DNA of 64,000 nt from NCBI GenBank assembly GCA_963792785.1, contig CAWBXO010000001.1, positions 992,001 through 1,056,000 on the forward strand, read 5' to 3'. This stretch comes from CAWIMX01 sp963792785. Its GTDB lineage: Bacteria > Acidobacteriota > Vicinamibacteria > Vicinamibacterales > CAVVIG01. A program made the translations under genes and the position numbers. The notes under the pieces were generated by a model, which saw only the letters and a program-made list of their open reading frames with translations, ran no database searches and was not told the DNA's origin. Shown here piece by piece: positions 34,018-42,423 of this stretch (position 1 is the stretch's first letter; every line of letters begins with the position of its first letter).

Positions 34018-35334
34018 CTACTCCTTCTGTACGGTCAATATGAGGCCGTCCACGCGCGTCACCCGGATGCGCGCGCCGGCGTCGATCGGCTCGGCGGCGA
34101 CCGCCTGCCAGATCTCTCCGTGCGTCTGCACCTCACCGTCCGCCGACGGCCCAATGGCCGTCAGGGCCTTGCCCGTCTCGCCGATGATGCCCTCGTTCCC
34201 CGTGACGGCCTTCCGGCGCTGCGACTGCATGACGAGGCGCACGAGGAAAGCCGCGATGGCCCCGAACGTCAGGACGATGGGCAGGATGAAGCCGAGGCTG
34301 AGCTGCAGTTCGGGCACGGTGGAGTCCATCAGCATCATCGACCCTATCGTGAGGCACACCAGGCCTCCCAGCGTGAGCAGTCCGTAACTCGTGACCTTGA
34401 TTTCCAGCGCGAAGAGCACGAGGCCCAGCAGCATCAGCAGCAGGCCCACGAGGTTGAACGGCAGCACCTGCAGCGCGAAGAACGCGAGCAGCAGGCAGAG
34501 CGCGCCGGCGACGCCCGGCACGATCGCGCCCGGGCTCCACAGCTCGATCGTGAGGCCGAGGGTGCCGAGGCTGAGGAGGATGTACGCGATCTCGGGGTGC
34601 GCGATCGTGCTCAGGATGCGCTGACGCAGGCTCATTTCGATCGGCACCACGTCGGCGTTCGCGGTGTGCAGCGTCGTCGTCGAGCCGTCGAAGCGCGTGA
34701 TCGTGCGGCCGTCGAGCGCCGCGAGGAGCGCCGGCACGTCGGCGGCCTCCAGATCGATGAGCGGCGGGTCGGCGTGCAGCGCCTCGTCCTCGGTGAAGGC
34801 GCGGCTGTCGTTGACCGCCTCCTCGGCGAGCTCGACGTTGCGGCCGCGGTGCGTGGCGAGCGTGCGCACGTAGGCGGCGACGTCGGAGGCCGCCTTCTTC
34901 GACTCGGTGTCGTCCATCGCCTGGCCGCTGCCCGAGACCGGGTGCGCCGCGCCGATGTGCGTGCCCGGCGCCATCGCCGCGATGTCGGCGCCCATGGTGA
35001 GGATGAAGCCGGCCGAGGCCGCGCGGCCGCCGGCGGGCCCGATCCAGATCGCCACGGGCGTCTTCGCGTCGAGCATCGCGGTGACGATGTCGCGCGTCGA
35101 GTCGACCAGGCCGCCCGGCGTCCGCAGCGTGAAGACGACGAGCGCCGCGTCGGCGCGATCGGCGCGCGCCATCGTCTCGATCATGTATTCAGCCGAGACC
35201 GGGTGGATGATGCTGTCGACCACCGCCGAGTAGACCACCGGGCGGCGGTCCTGGGCGGCGAGCGACACGCCGAGCGCGAGGGCGACGACCGCCCCGGTGC
35301 GAACCGGACGCGTGAGAAACCGCGCGAATCGCAT
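34018..35334 (-). CDS. NfeD family membrane-bound serine protease
   Basis: About 438 residues from ATG 35334 (ATGs up to 24 bases upstream are possible; no clear ribosome site decides). Signal peptide to about residue 28. Residues 35-240 are a ClpP-like fold: TLRTPGGLVDSTRDIV, WIGPAGGRAASAGFILTMGADI with the nucleophile Ser, and a Lys in the following helix (ESKKAASD). Five membrane helices follow (AYILLSLGTLGLTIELWSPG, GVAGALCLLLAFFALQVL ...), and a soluble C-terminal OB-fold NfeD domain (GIIGETGKALTAIGPSADGEVQTHGEIW). The protease is thought to cleave stomatin-type partners; the slipin gene is next. Confidence 0.94.
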   Translation of the reverse strand: MRFARFLTRPVRTGAVVALALGVSLAAQDRRPVVYSAVVDSIIHPVSAEYMIETMARADRADAALVVFTLRTPGGLVDSTRDIVTAMLDAKTPVAIWIGPAGGRAASAGFILTMGADIAAMAPGTHIGAAHPVSGSGQAMDDTESKKAASDVAAYVRTLATHRGRNVELAEEAVNDSRAFTEDEALHADPPLIDLEAADVPALLAALDGRTITRFDGSTTTLHTANADVVPIEMSLRQRILSTIAHPEIAYILLSLGTLGLTIELWSPGAIVPGVAGALCLLLAFFALQVLPFNLVGLLLMLLGLVLFALEIKVTSYGLLTLGGLVCLTIGSMMLMDSTVPELQLSLGFILPIVLTFGAIAAFLVRLVMQSQRRKAVTGNEGIIGETGKALTAIGPSADGEVQTHGEIWQAVAAEPIDAGARIRVTRVDGLILTVQKE

Positions 35335-35421
35335 GGCAGGGCCTGTCATGCCCATCATAGTCCCGTCCCGCCGGCGCCGGCTGCCTTGCATGGGGCGCCC
35401 TCCTTCCATCACCATGGGACG

Positions 35422-35943
35422 ATGGGATGGCGCGATTGGATCAATTCGGAGCCGTCGGCCCGCCAGTCGGCGGCCGACACGGACACCGTCCGGCGGATCG
35501 CCGGCGAACTGGAGCGGCTCGACCCGGCGGAGGCGCGCTTCGTGGCGGCGTTCGCGTACGTCCTGAGCCGCGTGGCGCGGTCGGACCTCACGGTCAGCCC
35601 GGCGGAGACCGCCGCCATGGTGACCATCGTGACGCGCGTGACCGGCCTGCCAGAGGCGCAGGCGTCACTGGCGGTGGAAATCGCGAAGAACCAGAGCCGG
35701 CTGTTCGGCGGCACCGAGGACTTCCTGGTCACGCGCGAGTTTCGTGAGATTTCGACCGAGGCCCAGAAGCTGGAGATGCTCCACTGCCTGTTCTCGGTCG
35801 CCGCGGCTGAGGCGGGCATCTCGGCCGAGGAAGAGAGCCAGATCCGGCAGATCGCGAGCGAACTGGGCGTCGCGAACGATCAGTACCTGGCGATCCGTCT
35901 CGAGTACCGAGACCAGCGCACCGTCTTCCAGGATCCGTTGTAG
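35422..35943 (+). CDS. TerB-like protein
   Basis: 173 residues, all-alpha. The start MGWRDW follows no strong ribosome site. Recognisable TerB-family pattern: ARFVAAFAYVLSRVARSDLTVSPAETAAM, then LEMLHCLFSVAAAEAGISAEEESQIRQIASELGV, each a helix-turn-helix pair with acidic residues that bind metal in TerB. Tellurite resistance is the historic family name and should not be read as function. Divergent from the NfeD operon. It is followed after 25 bp by a glycosyltransferase, separated by half of a CGGACC-type palindrome. Confidence 0.85.
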   Translation: MGWRDWINSEPSARQSAADTDTVRRIAGELERLDPAEARFVAAFAYVLSRVARSDLTVSPAETAAMVTIVTRVTGLPEAQASLAVEIAKNQSRLFGGTEDFLVTREFREISTEAQKLEMLHCLFSVAAAEAGISAEEESQIRQIASELGVANDQYLAIRLEYRDQRTVFQDPL

Positions 35944-35951
35944 TGCGGCCC

Positions 35952-35964
35952 TTCAGGTCCGCCC
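35952..35964. repeat. Half element of the CGGACCT palindrome family
   Basis: TTCAGGTCCGCCC, identical to the right half of the 13-bp-arm palindrome at 51064-51091; the left arm here (TGCGGCCC) is degraded. It ends five bases before the glycosyltransferase start codon. Confidence 0.4.
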
Positions 35965-35968
35965 GCGC

Positions 35969-37270
35969 ATGACGCGCATCCTCCTCACCCCGGTCGGATC
36001 GGCCGGCGACGTGAACCCGTTCATCTGGATCGGCCGCGCGCTCAAGGCGCGCGGCTGCGACGTGATCGTGATCACGGCCGCGCCGTTCCGCGAGGCGGCC
36101 GAGCGCGAAGGCCTGGGCTTCGTCTCGATCGGCGACGAGGAGGAGTTCCACCGGGCCACCGAGGATCCCGCCCTGTGGCATCCGCGCAAGGGCCTCCGGG
36201 TCGTCGCCGACACGGTCACGCAGGGCCTCCGCCGGGGGTATGCGGCGATCGAGGCGCTCTACGAGCCGGGACGCACGATCCTCGTCGGCCATCCGCTCGC
36301 CTTCTTCACGCGCGTGTTCGAGGACAAGCACGGCGCGCCGGCCTCGACCGTGAATCTCTCGCCGACCGTCTTCCGGGCGACGATCGATCCGCCGACGCTG
36401 CCCTTCGGCCCGAGCCTCGCCCGGTGGCCCGCCTGGCTCCAGCGCGGGCTCTGGCGCGGCATCGATCGATTCGTGACCGATCCGCTCATCGCGCCGGCGC
36501 TCAACGCGTGGCGCGCCGAGCTGGGCCTCGGGCCTGTCTCAAGCGTGTTCGGATCGTGGATGCACTCGCCGCGGCGCGTGATCGGCCTCTGGCCCGACTG
36601 GTTCGCCGCCCCCCAGCCCGGCTGGCCGCCCGGCACCCGCCTGACCGGCTTCGTCGTGGATCAGGGCGCCGGCGGCCGCGACCTCGACGCGGAACTCACC
36701 GCGTTCCTCGACGCGGGCAGCCCGCCGGTCGTCTTCACGCCGGGATCGGCGAACCGCTTCGGCGCGGCGTTCTTCCGCGCGGGCGCCGACGCGGCGGCAC
36801 GGCTCGGCGTGCGCGCGCTGCTCGTGTCGCCGTATGCCGACGAGCTGCCGCGCGCCCTGCCGGACGGGGTGCGGCACGTGCCGTACGCGCCGTTCCACCG
36901 GCTCTTTCCGCGGGCCGCGGCCGTCGTCCACCACGGCGGGATCGGGACGTGCGCGCAGGGCTTCGCGGCCGGCGTGCCGCAGCTGCTGATGCCGATGGCC
37001 TTCGACCAGCCCGACAACGCGGCGCGGATCGCGCGGCTCGGCGTCGGAGCGTCGCTCCCGCCGAAGCGGTTCACGGGGGATCGCGTGGCGCGCGCGCTGG
37101 AGGGGTTGTTGACGAGCGTGGAGGTGCCGCAGCGATGCGCGGACATTCGCAAGCGGATGGCCGCGAGCGACGCGCTGGCCCGCACGTGCGATCTGATCAC
37201 GGAAATGCAACCACGAAGGCCCGAAGGCCCGAAGCCAGATTCGTTTCACTCCACGGTGGCCAGCAGGTAG
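35969..37270 (+). CDS. GT1-family glycosyltransferase (UGT/erythromycin-type)
   Basis: 433 residues. N-terminal half opens RILLTPVGSAGDVNPFIWIGRALKARGCDVIVIT, the GT-B fold acceptor domain. C-terminal half carries VVFTPGSANRFG, then HVPYAPFHRLFPRAAAVVHHGGIGTCAQGFAAGVPQLLMPMAFDQPDNAARI, the GT1 donor-binding signature with the HHGG motif. It transfers a sugar from a nucleotide donor to a small molecule or lipid. The last ~20 residues (MQPRRPEGPK ...) are encoded by a dispersed intergenic repeat and are not part of the fold. It overlaps the convergent methyltransferase by 25 bp. Confidence 0.93.
   Translation: MTRILLTPVGSAGDVNPFIWIGRALKARGCDVIVITAAPFREAAEREGLGFVSIGDEEEFHRATEDPALWHPRKGLRVVADTVTQGLRRGYAAIEALYEPGRTILVGHPLAFFTRVFEDKHGAPASTVNLSPTVFRATIDPPTLPFGPSLARWPAWLQRGLWRGIDRFVTDPLIAPALNAWRAELGLGPVSSVFGSWMHSPRRVIGLWPDWFAAPQPGWPPGTRLTGFVVDQGAGGRDLDAELTAFLDAGSPPVVFTPGSANRFGAAFFRAGADAAARLGVRALLVSPYADELPRALPDGVRHVPYAPFHRLFPRAAAVVHHGGIGTCAQGFAAGVPQLLMPMAFDQPDNAARIARLGVGASLPPKRFTGDRVARALEGLLTSVEVPQRCADIRKRMAASDALARTCDLITEMQPRRPEGPKPDSFHSTVASR
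37203..37234. repeat. Half of the ATGCAACCACGAAGGCC repeat family, inside a CDS end
   Basis: AAATGCAACCACGAAGG followed by CCCGAAGG units. The same element occurs as full inverted repeats at 59659-59750 and 60394-60475. Here only one arm is present and it is translated as the tail of the glycosyltransferase. Confidence 0.65.
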
Positions 37271-37872
37271 CACCGGCGGCTCGCATATTCGACGCCGGGG
37301 TACGGCTCGCGTTCGGCGTGTTCGATCACCGTCAGCCCCGCGCGCTGCAGGGCCGTGCGAATCACTCTGGGATCAAAGAAACGAAAATCGAGATCGACCG
37401 GCCGGCCGAAGAGGTCGTCCACGTGCACGACCTCGTCACCGGCGTGAAACGCGACGAGCGCCAGGCCGCCCGGCGCCAGCGCCGCCCTGAACTGCCGCAG
37501 GACGGGCGCGAGCTCCGCCGGATCGAGGTGCACGATCGAGTAGAACGCGACCACCCCCGCCAGGCTCCCCGGCGCGAAGTCGAGCGCGCGCATGTCGCCC
37601 ACGCGAAACGCGAGGCCGGGATGGAGACGGGTGGCGCAGGCGATCATCGCCGGCGACAGATCGACGCCCACCATGTCGACGCCCACGTCGTGCAGATACC
37701 GGGCGACATGGCCGGGCCCGCAGCCGACGTCAGCAACGAGGCCGCGGCCGCGCACGCTCTCGCCGAAGCGATTCAGCAAGTGGCGATCGAGGGGCTTGTG
37801 CGTCAGCTCCTCCGCGAGGTGTTCGGCGTAGGCTTCGGCGGCCGAATCGTAGCTGTCCCGAATGTCCATCAT
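37246..37872 (-). CDS. Class I SAM-dependent methyltransferase
   Basis: 208 residues. Motif I is VADVGCGPGHVARYL, the acidic residue of motif II is in VGVDLSPAMI, and further blocks are RVGDMRALDFAPGSLAGVVAFYSIVHLDPAEL and LAPGGLALVAFH, the Methyltransf_11/25 pattern. It methylates a small molecule using S-adenosylmethionine; the substrate is unknown. Its start overlaps the preceding GNAT gene's stop by 4 bp (ATGA), so it is the last gene of an SDR-GNAT-methyltransferase operon. Confidence 0.92.
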   Translation of the reverse strand: MMDIRDSYDSAAEAYAEHLAEELTHKPLDRHLLNRFGESVRGRGLVADVGCGPGHVARYLHDVGVDMVGVDLSPAMIACATRLHPGLAFRVGDMRALDFAPGSLAGVVAFYSIVHLDPAELAPVLRQFRAALAPGGLALVAFHAGDEVVHVDDLFGRPVDLDFRFFDPRVIRTALQRAGLTVIEHAEREPYPGVEYASRRCYLLATVE

Positions 37873-38414
37873 CGCGACCTCTTCTCGTAGGTGTCGCGCG
37901 TCAGGACGTACTGGATCGCCGACGGCTCCTCGGGATCGGCGCCGGCGCCGTTGAAGGAGAAGCCGGCCGACCGCAGCACGGCGATCGACGGATCGAGGTC
38001 GACGAGCGTGTGCGCCAGCACGCGGTCGACGCGCGGATCGGCGAACGCGCGGGCGAGCCAGCCGTCGACGGCCTCCCGCGCGTACCCGCGCCGGCGGTGC
38101 GAGGGCACGATCGAATACCCAATTTCGACCGCGCCGTCACTCGGCGCGCCCTTGTAGCCGCCGGCCCCGATCGCGACCGGCCGATCGCCCCCGAGCACGA
38201 TGTAGTAGAAGCCCCACGCCTCCTCGCCGGGATGCGCGGACAGCCAGTCGAGCATGTAGCGGATCGCGCCTTCGTCGTACAGCTCCGGCGGCCAATCGGA
38301 GGCAATCGCGACACCCAGTTCCCGGCGCAACGCGTCGGGCGACTCGAGTTCTGCCTGGAGGGCCGCCGCGGTGCCGGGAACCAGTCGGAGACGTGGTGTG
38401 GAGATAGTCGTCAA
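37869..38414 (-). CDS. GNAT-family N-acetyltransferase
   Basis: 181 residues from a TTG at 38414, eight bases after the SDR stop and preceded by GCGGGG; no ATG or GTG is placed better. The opening TISTPRLRLVPGTAAALQAEL is typical of the RimJ/RimL-like acetyltransferases. The acetyl-CoA site is in VEIGYSIVPSHRRRGYAREAVDGWLARAF (motif R-x-x-G-x-A), and ending AVLRSAGFSFNG ... IQYVLTRD fits. Substrate (amine or protein N-terminus) unknown. Confidence 0.9.
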   Translation of the reverse strand: MTTISTPRLRLVPGTAAALQAELESPDALRRELGVAIASDWPPELYDEGAIRYMLDWLSAHPGEEAWGFYYIVLGGDRPVAIGAGGYKGAPSDGAVEIGYSIVPSHRRRGYAREAVDGWLARAFADPRVDRVLAHTLVDLDPSIAVLRSAGFSFNGAGADPEEPSAIQYVLTRDTYEKRSR

Positions 38415-38422
38415 GTCCCCGC

Positions 38423-39190
38423 TTACACGTCCGCGAGGGTCAGCGCGCGTGGGCGCTTGCCGTCGACGTCGGTGAATCCGTATGCCTCCGCGAGCGCCGC
38501 GGCCACAAGCACCGAGCCGTTCCAGCGCGCGACGTCGGGGTCGGCCGCCAGGGCCGCCACGGCGCGGCCGATGAACTCGGGGCTCTCGGAGTTGCTCAGA
38601 TCGAAGAACCCGGCGGAGAGGACGGCCTCGGTGCGGACCAGGCCCGGATAGAGCGACACGGCAGTCACGCCGTGAGGCGTGAGTTCGTGTGCCATGTCGG
38701 CGGTGAGTTTGTCGGTGGCGGCCTTCGAGACGCCGTAGAGCGTGTTGGCGATGTGCTTCCGCGCGGCCCAGAACGAAATGTTGACGATGAGGCCGCGACG
38801 GGCCGGGATCATCAGGCGGGCGGCGTGCTGGCTCGCGACGAACGCGGCCCGGACGCCGGCGGTCATCATCGCGTCCCAGCGCCAGACGGGCTGCTCCCAG
38901 AACGGCGCGCCGAAGGTGAAGCGGCCGTTCTCCACCATGCGCTCGTAGCCGCCCCACGCGACGTTCACGAGCACGTCGAGCCCGCCGGCGCGCTCGACTT
39001 GCGCGAACACCTCGGCCACCGCGCGATCGTCGGTGTGATCGCACGTGATCGCCGTGACGCCGGGGCCAAGGCCGGCGCTCGCGATCGTGCGCGCGGTCGC
39101 GAACACGTGGAAACCGGCGGCCGCCAATGCCGTGGCCACGCCGCGCCCCACCCCGCGGCTGGCGCCGGTGACGAGGGCGGTCTGGATCAT
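38423..39190 (-). CDS. Short-chain dehydrogenase/reductase
   Basis: 255 residues. NAD(P) site TALVTGASRGVGRGVATALAAAG, the DVLVNVAWGG variant of NNAG, and the catalytic Tyr-x-x-x-Lys in TLYGVSKAATDKLTADMAHEL with the Ser/Asn region VNISFWAARKHIANT upstream. The C-terminus is the classic SYYPG-like ALYPGLVRTEAVL block. An alcohol/ketone oxidoreductase of the cytosol. First of three tightly spaced genes, and it lies 9 bp downstream of the DUF3887-type gene, so it may be read from the tannase operon. Confidence 0.93.
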   Translation of the reverse strand: MIQTALVTGASRGVGRGVATALAAAGFHVFATARTIASAGLGPGVTAITCDHTDDRAVAEVFAQVERAGGLDVLVNVAWGGYERMVENGRFTFGAPFWEQPVWRWDAMMTAGVRAAFVASQHAARLMIPARRGLIVNISFWAARKHIANTLYGVSKAATDKLTADMAHELTPHGVTAVSLYPGLVRTEAVLSAGFFDLSNSESPEFIGRAVAALAADPDVARWNGSVLVAAALAEAYGFTDVDGKRPRALTLADV

Positions 39191-39199
39191 GCGGCGAAC

Positions 39200-39595
39200 C
39201 TACGGGCGCGGCGCCAGGCGAATGCCGGCGATCTTGTCCTCGGCGTCGAACGCAACGATGACGTTCACCCCGGCCTTCTCGAACTGACATCCCAGGACAA
39301 CGGCCGTGATGCCCGCCTGCGGCCTCACGACCTGATGGTCGAGGGCCTTGGTGAACGGACCCACCTGCTGCAGAAACTGCGCCCACACGTCGCGCAGTTG
39401 ATCCGCCGACATCGCCGCGGCCATCTGGGCGTTGAAACCCGCCGCGACGTCAGCGAACTTCTCCTGCTGCAGCAGATCGAAGACGTGCTGCGCATGGTCG
39501 ATGGGGGCCTGATCCTGCGCGCGGGCCAACGACCCCGTCGCGAGGGCGAGCGCGGCGACAGCGAGCAGGATCCCCAGGACGCGATGGCGAGTCAT
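39200..39595 (-). CDS. Small secreted protein, DUF3887-like
   Basis: 131 residues. Starts with ATGA overlapping the stop of the tannase-family gene, so it is translationally coupled to it. Signal peptide ends GSLARAQ. The mature part is an alpha-beta NTF2-like pattern (HAQHVFDLLQQEKFADVAAGFNAQMAAAMSADQLRDVWAQF, then ITAVVLGCQFEKAGVNVIVAFDAEDKIAGIRLAP), which matches the DUF3887 domain often found fused to or next to alpha/beta hydrolases. Probably an accessory domain of the esterase. No catalytic residue can be named. Confidence 0.8.
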   Translation of the reverse strand: MTRHRVLGILLAVAALALATGSLARAQDQAPIDHAQHVFDLLQQEKFADVAAGFNAQMAAAMSADQLRDVWAQFLQQVGPFTKALDHQVVRPQAGITAVVLGCQFEKAGVNVIVAFDAEDKIAGIRLAPRP

Positions 39596-41220
39596 TGCAC
39601 GCACGAGAAGCTCGCGGCATCATCTGGATTTCCGGTCCCCTTGTATTGCGGAACGGCGGGATACAGGCACAGCGGCCGCGTGAACGCGACGGTCCTCGTC
39701 GCCGGCTCTGCGTCGGTGTATTTCGTCCCGATGAACTGCGCCGGCGGCACGCCCTGCTCCACCCAGCGCTCGAGCGCCGTCACGAGGTCGTGCTCCGCGT
39801 CGCGCGCCGGCGGAAGCTGCTGGCCCACGCCGCCGAAGTTCGACGCGCCAGGCCCGTTGGAGCAATGCGTCATGCCCGGCACCATGAAGAGGCGGTAGAA
39901 GTCCTCGGTGGCGGCCACACCGCCGTTCGCGGCGGCGACTTCATCGAAGTATTGTGGGCTGTAGGCCGGCTGCAGTGTCGGGTCGTTCCAGCCGTGATAC
40001 TGGATGATCTTCACGCCGCGCTGCTTCGCGCGCGAGTAGTCCAGCGACACGGCGTTGCCGAGGCGGCCGGTCTTCTCGTCCGCGGCGGCCATGTCCTTGT
40101 CGAAATCGAACGTGAGCGGATTCCACTCCTGGTTCTCGAACACCAGATTCGAGAAGTACGACACCAGGCCGTCGGCCCGGCCCGACGCCGGGCGGATGAT
40201 GCCGGCCCAGGTGGCCTCGGAGCCCGGGGCAAACCCGGGAAAGATCGGCGCGCCCGTGCGCGGGTTCTTCGGGCCGTCGTAAATCTTTTGAAGCCCTTCG
40301 GCTTGCGCGGGCGTGAGGCAGGCCGGTCCGTCCGCGCCCTTGCAGACGATCGACATCGGATCGAAATGGCACGACGGCGGATTCGAAATGATGCCGTCCG
40401 CCAGCCCGTCGTTCTTGTCGCACTGCGCGAGCGCGGCCGCGTCGATCGCCGGCAGCTTCTCCGGCGGAATTGCCGCGCCCGGCGCGCTCATCGCCTGCAG
40501 ATCCCAGACGAACCCGGCGTTCGAATGCGACTGGAAGTTCCACGGCGCGCCGATGATGAGGCCGTCGAAGTCGTCCGCGTAACGCTGCGCCTCGATCAGC
40601 CCTTGGCGCCCGCCGTTCGAGCACGAGCTGTAGTAGGAATGGCTCGGCGCGCGTTCGTAGAACGCCGCGATGATCGCCTTGGCGGCCATCGTCGTGACGT
40701 GCTTCGCGCGATACAGGTAGTCTGCGGCGACTTCAGGGTGGCCAATCGCCCAGAAGCTGTCGGCGGTCTTGTGTCCCGTGTCGGTCGAGGCCGTCGCATA
40801 GCCGCGGCGGACGATCTCGTCCATCGCGCCGTCGCGCCCGTTGCGCCCGTAGTTGGGCGTGCCCGCGAAGCCGCCTTCGCCCGTGGAGAGGAACTTCCCG
40901 TTCCAGTTGGCTCGATCCGGCAGCCAGACCTCGAAGAAGATGTTCGACTCGCTCGACGGCTTACTGACCGCCTGCACCCGGCAGAACGCCGGCATGTTCG
41001 CGACCGTTGTGTTCGGCGCGATCTCCAGCGTGCCGGAGGTCACCATCACCGCGGAGGTGATCGTCGTGCCGTTCTCGAGCGTGAGTCCGGAGAGCGCGGC
41101 GCAGTCCGTTGGTCCGGCCGCCGCTGCGGCCGCGCGTGCGGGCCTTTGGGACTGGGCCGACAGGCCGGCGGCGGCGAGCAGGACGGCGACGACGGAGGCG
41201 GTGACGTGGCGGATATGCAT
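39592..41220 (-). CDS. Tannase/feruloyl esterase family protein, secreted
   Basis: 542 residues, the family's usual size, with a signal peptide ending GLSAQS. Key elements: CRVQAVSKPSSESNIFFEVWLP, GKFLSTGEGGFAGTPNYG, the nucleophile elbow YYSSCSNGGRQGLIEAQRY, an Asp region near WNDPTLQPAYSPQYFDEV, and the His in MVPGMTHCSNGPG. Paired Cys next to Ser and His (CSNGG and HCSNG) form the disulphide known to join the triad in this family. It cleaves aryl esters such as gallate or ferulate outside the cytoplasm. Co-transcribed with the DUF3887 gene. Confidence 0.93.
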   Translation of the reverse strand: MHIRHVTASVVAVLLAAAGLSAQSQRPARAAAAAAGPTDCAALSGLTLENGTTITSAVMVTSGTLEIAPNTTVANMPAFCRVQAVSKPSSESNIFFEVWLPDRANWNGKFLSTGEGGFAGTPNYGRNGRDGAMDEIVRRGYATASTDTGHKTADSFWAIGHPEVAADYLYRAKHVTTMAAKAIIAAFYERAPSHSYYSSCSNGGRQGLIEAQRYADDFDGLIIGAPWNFQSHSNAGFVWDLQAMSAPGAAIPPEKLPAIDAAALAQCDKNDGLADGIISNPPSCHFDPMSIVCKGADGPACLTPAQAEGLQKIYDGPKNPRTGAPIFPGFAPGSEATWAGIIRPASGRADGLVSYFSNLVFENQEWNPLTFDFDKDMAAADEKTGRLGNAVSLDYSRAKQRGVKIIQYHGWNDPTLQPAYSPQYFDEVAAANGGVAATEDFYRLFMVPGMTHCSNGPGASNFGGVGQQLPPARDAEHDLVTALERWVEQGVPPAQFIGTKYTDAEPATRTVAFTRPLCLYPAVPQYKGTGNPDDAASFSCVQ

Positions 41221-41245
41221 GGCCGTCGATCTCCTTGAGCAGTCG

Positions 41246-41731
41246 TCAGAAGCCGGACTTCGGCTCCCACAGCTCGATCTTGTTCCCCTCGGGATCCATC
41301 ACCCACGCGAACCGGCCGTTGACGTCGTCCGAGACGCGCGGCTCGATGATAGCGCCGGCGGCGCGGAGCTGCGCGAGCATCTTGTCCAAATCTCGCACGC
41401 GGTAATTGATCATGAAGGGCGCCTGACTGGGGGCGAAATACGTCGTCGCGTTGCCGAACAGCGCCCAGACCGTGCTCCCCTCGCGGTCCGGGTCGTCGTG
41501 GTCCCGCCACGGCATCACAGCGAACTCGCCGCCGTCCATCACCGGCACGCCGAGACGGTCGCGATACCAGGCGCTCAAGGCTTTCGGATCGCGCGCCTTG
41601 AAGAAGACGCCGCCGATGCCGGTCACGCGTTCGGCGGGCGCGCTCGCCGGCTCGGCCCGCTGGCCCGCGGCCGCGACGAGGCCACCCACAAAACCGGACA
41701 GGAAGATCGCCGCGACGATGGCAGCTTTCAT
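41246..41731 (-). CDS. VOC-family (glyoxalase/bleomycin-resistance-like) protein with N-terminal signal/anchor
   Basis: 161 residues from ATG 41731. A hydrophobic N-terminus (AAIVAAIFLSGFVGGLVAAAG) exports or anchors it, which is less usual for this cytosolic family. One VOC module: VTGIGGVFFKARDPKALSAWYRDRLGVPV ... NYRVRDLDKMLAQLRAAGAII ... RFAWVMDPEGNKIELWEP, with the metal-ligand Glu in KIELWEP. The enzymatic role is unknown. It begins three bases after the YhcH gene's stop, so the two are one operon. Confidence 0.88.
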   Translation of the reverse strand: MKAAIVAAIFLSGFVGGLVAAAGQRAEPASAPAERVTGIGGVFFKARDPKALSAWYRDRLGVPVMDGGEFAVMPWRDHDDPDREGSTVWALFGNATTYFAPSQAPFMINYRVRDLDKMLAQLRAAGAIIEPRVSDDVNGRFAWVMDPEGNKIELWEPKSGF

Positions 41732-41733
41732 GA

Positions 41734-42195
41734 CTAATAGTCTCGCACTCGAACCGGAACCTTGATCACCACTTTTCGGAGCGGCGCGGGCGCACCGGTG
41801 GCCATGCCCGGCATGTGAGCGTCGGCGGGCCAGAAGATCGCGAACCCGCCGGGTGAGAGGTGAAAGAAGTCGCCGTCGCCCTCGGCAAACAGGACGTCGC
41901 GTGTTTCGTCGTAGGGCTGTGCCCGCAGCGCGCCGATCGGCGCATGCCCCATCAGCTCGAGGCCTTCGATCACGCACTGGACGTCGATGTGCTTCCGGTG
42001 CGCCTCCCAGGTCCCGTCTTCCCGGCGCCTGGTGTCGAACGCCTCGGCCGTGGCGACCACTCCGTCGCCCAGGTCATGCCGCTCGTCGGGGACCAGGGCG
42101 CGGTGGCCGCCGTCGGCGAGAAACCGCAGGGCTCGGGCGATGCCGGCATCGAGCGGCAGGTAGAGGGCGGCGTTCGAGAGCGTGTCACGGACCAT
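41734..42195 (-). CDS. YhcH/YjgK/YiaL family cupin-like protein
   Basis: 153 residues. Pattern: GDGVVATAEAFDTR near residue 50, then WEAHRKHIDVQCVIEGLELMGHAPI, FFHLSPGGFAIFWPADAHMPGMA and KVVIKVPV at the C-terminus, all conserved in the DUF386 (YhcH) family. The His/Glu set binds a metal in a cupin-like fold. Members act in biofilm or sialic-acid/beta-galactoside metabolism as probable anomerases; substrate here is not known. Followed directly by the VOC gene. Confidence 0.9.
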   Translation of the reverse strand: MVRDTLSNAALYLPLDAGIARALRFLADGGHRALVPDERHDLGDGVVATAEAFDTRRREDGTWEAHRKHIDVQCVIEGLELMGHAPIGALRAQPYDETRDVLFAEGDGDFFHLSPGGFAIFWPADAHMPGMATGAPAPLRKVVIKVPVRVRDY

Positions 42196-42216
42196 CGCCA
42201 GATTCTAGCCGTCCAT

Positions 42217-42412
42217 TTACTCCAGGATGGCCGTGGCTTCGATCTCGATCAGGAATTCCGGAACCGCCAGGGACGACACGCCGATCCAGGTGCTGGCCGG
42301 CGGGTTCGCCGGAAATGAACACTGTCCTGGCGCCGCTTGCCACGACGATCTGCGAGAAGCCGTGCTGGAGACTCGGAAAGAGTGAGGCGGGATTCAGATG
42401 CTGCTTCGGCAT
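42217..42412 (-). pseudogene. RidA-family remnant with an internal deletion
   Basis: The first 35 codons (MPKQHLNPASLFPSLQHGF ... TVFISG) are a normal RidA/YjgF N-terminus, and the last ~28 codons in another frame (NPPASTWIGVSSLAVPEFL then IEIEATAILE, stop at 42217) are a normal RidA C-terminus. About 60 middle codons, including the substrate arginine region, are missing; the join is near 42313. Unlike the single-base frameshifts elsewhere, this is a true deletion. The remnant lies between the phosphatase and YhcH genes and keeps its ATG. Confidence 0.8.
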
Positions 42413-42423
42413 CCTTGCGCCTG

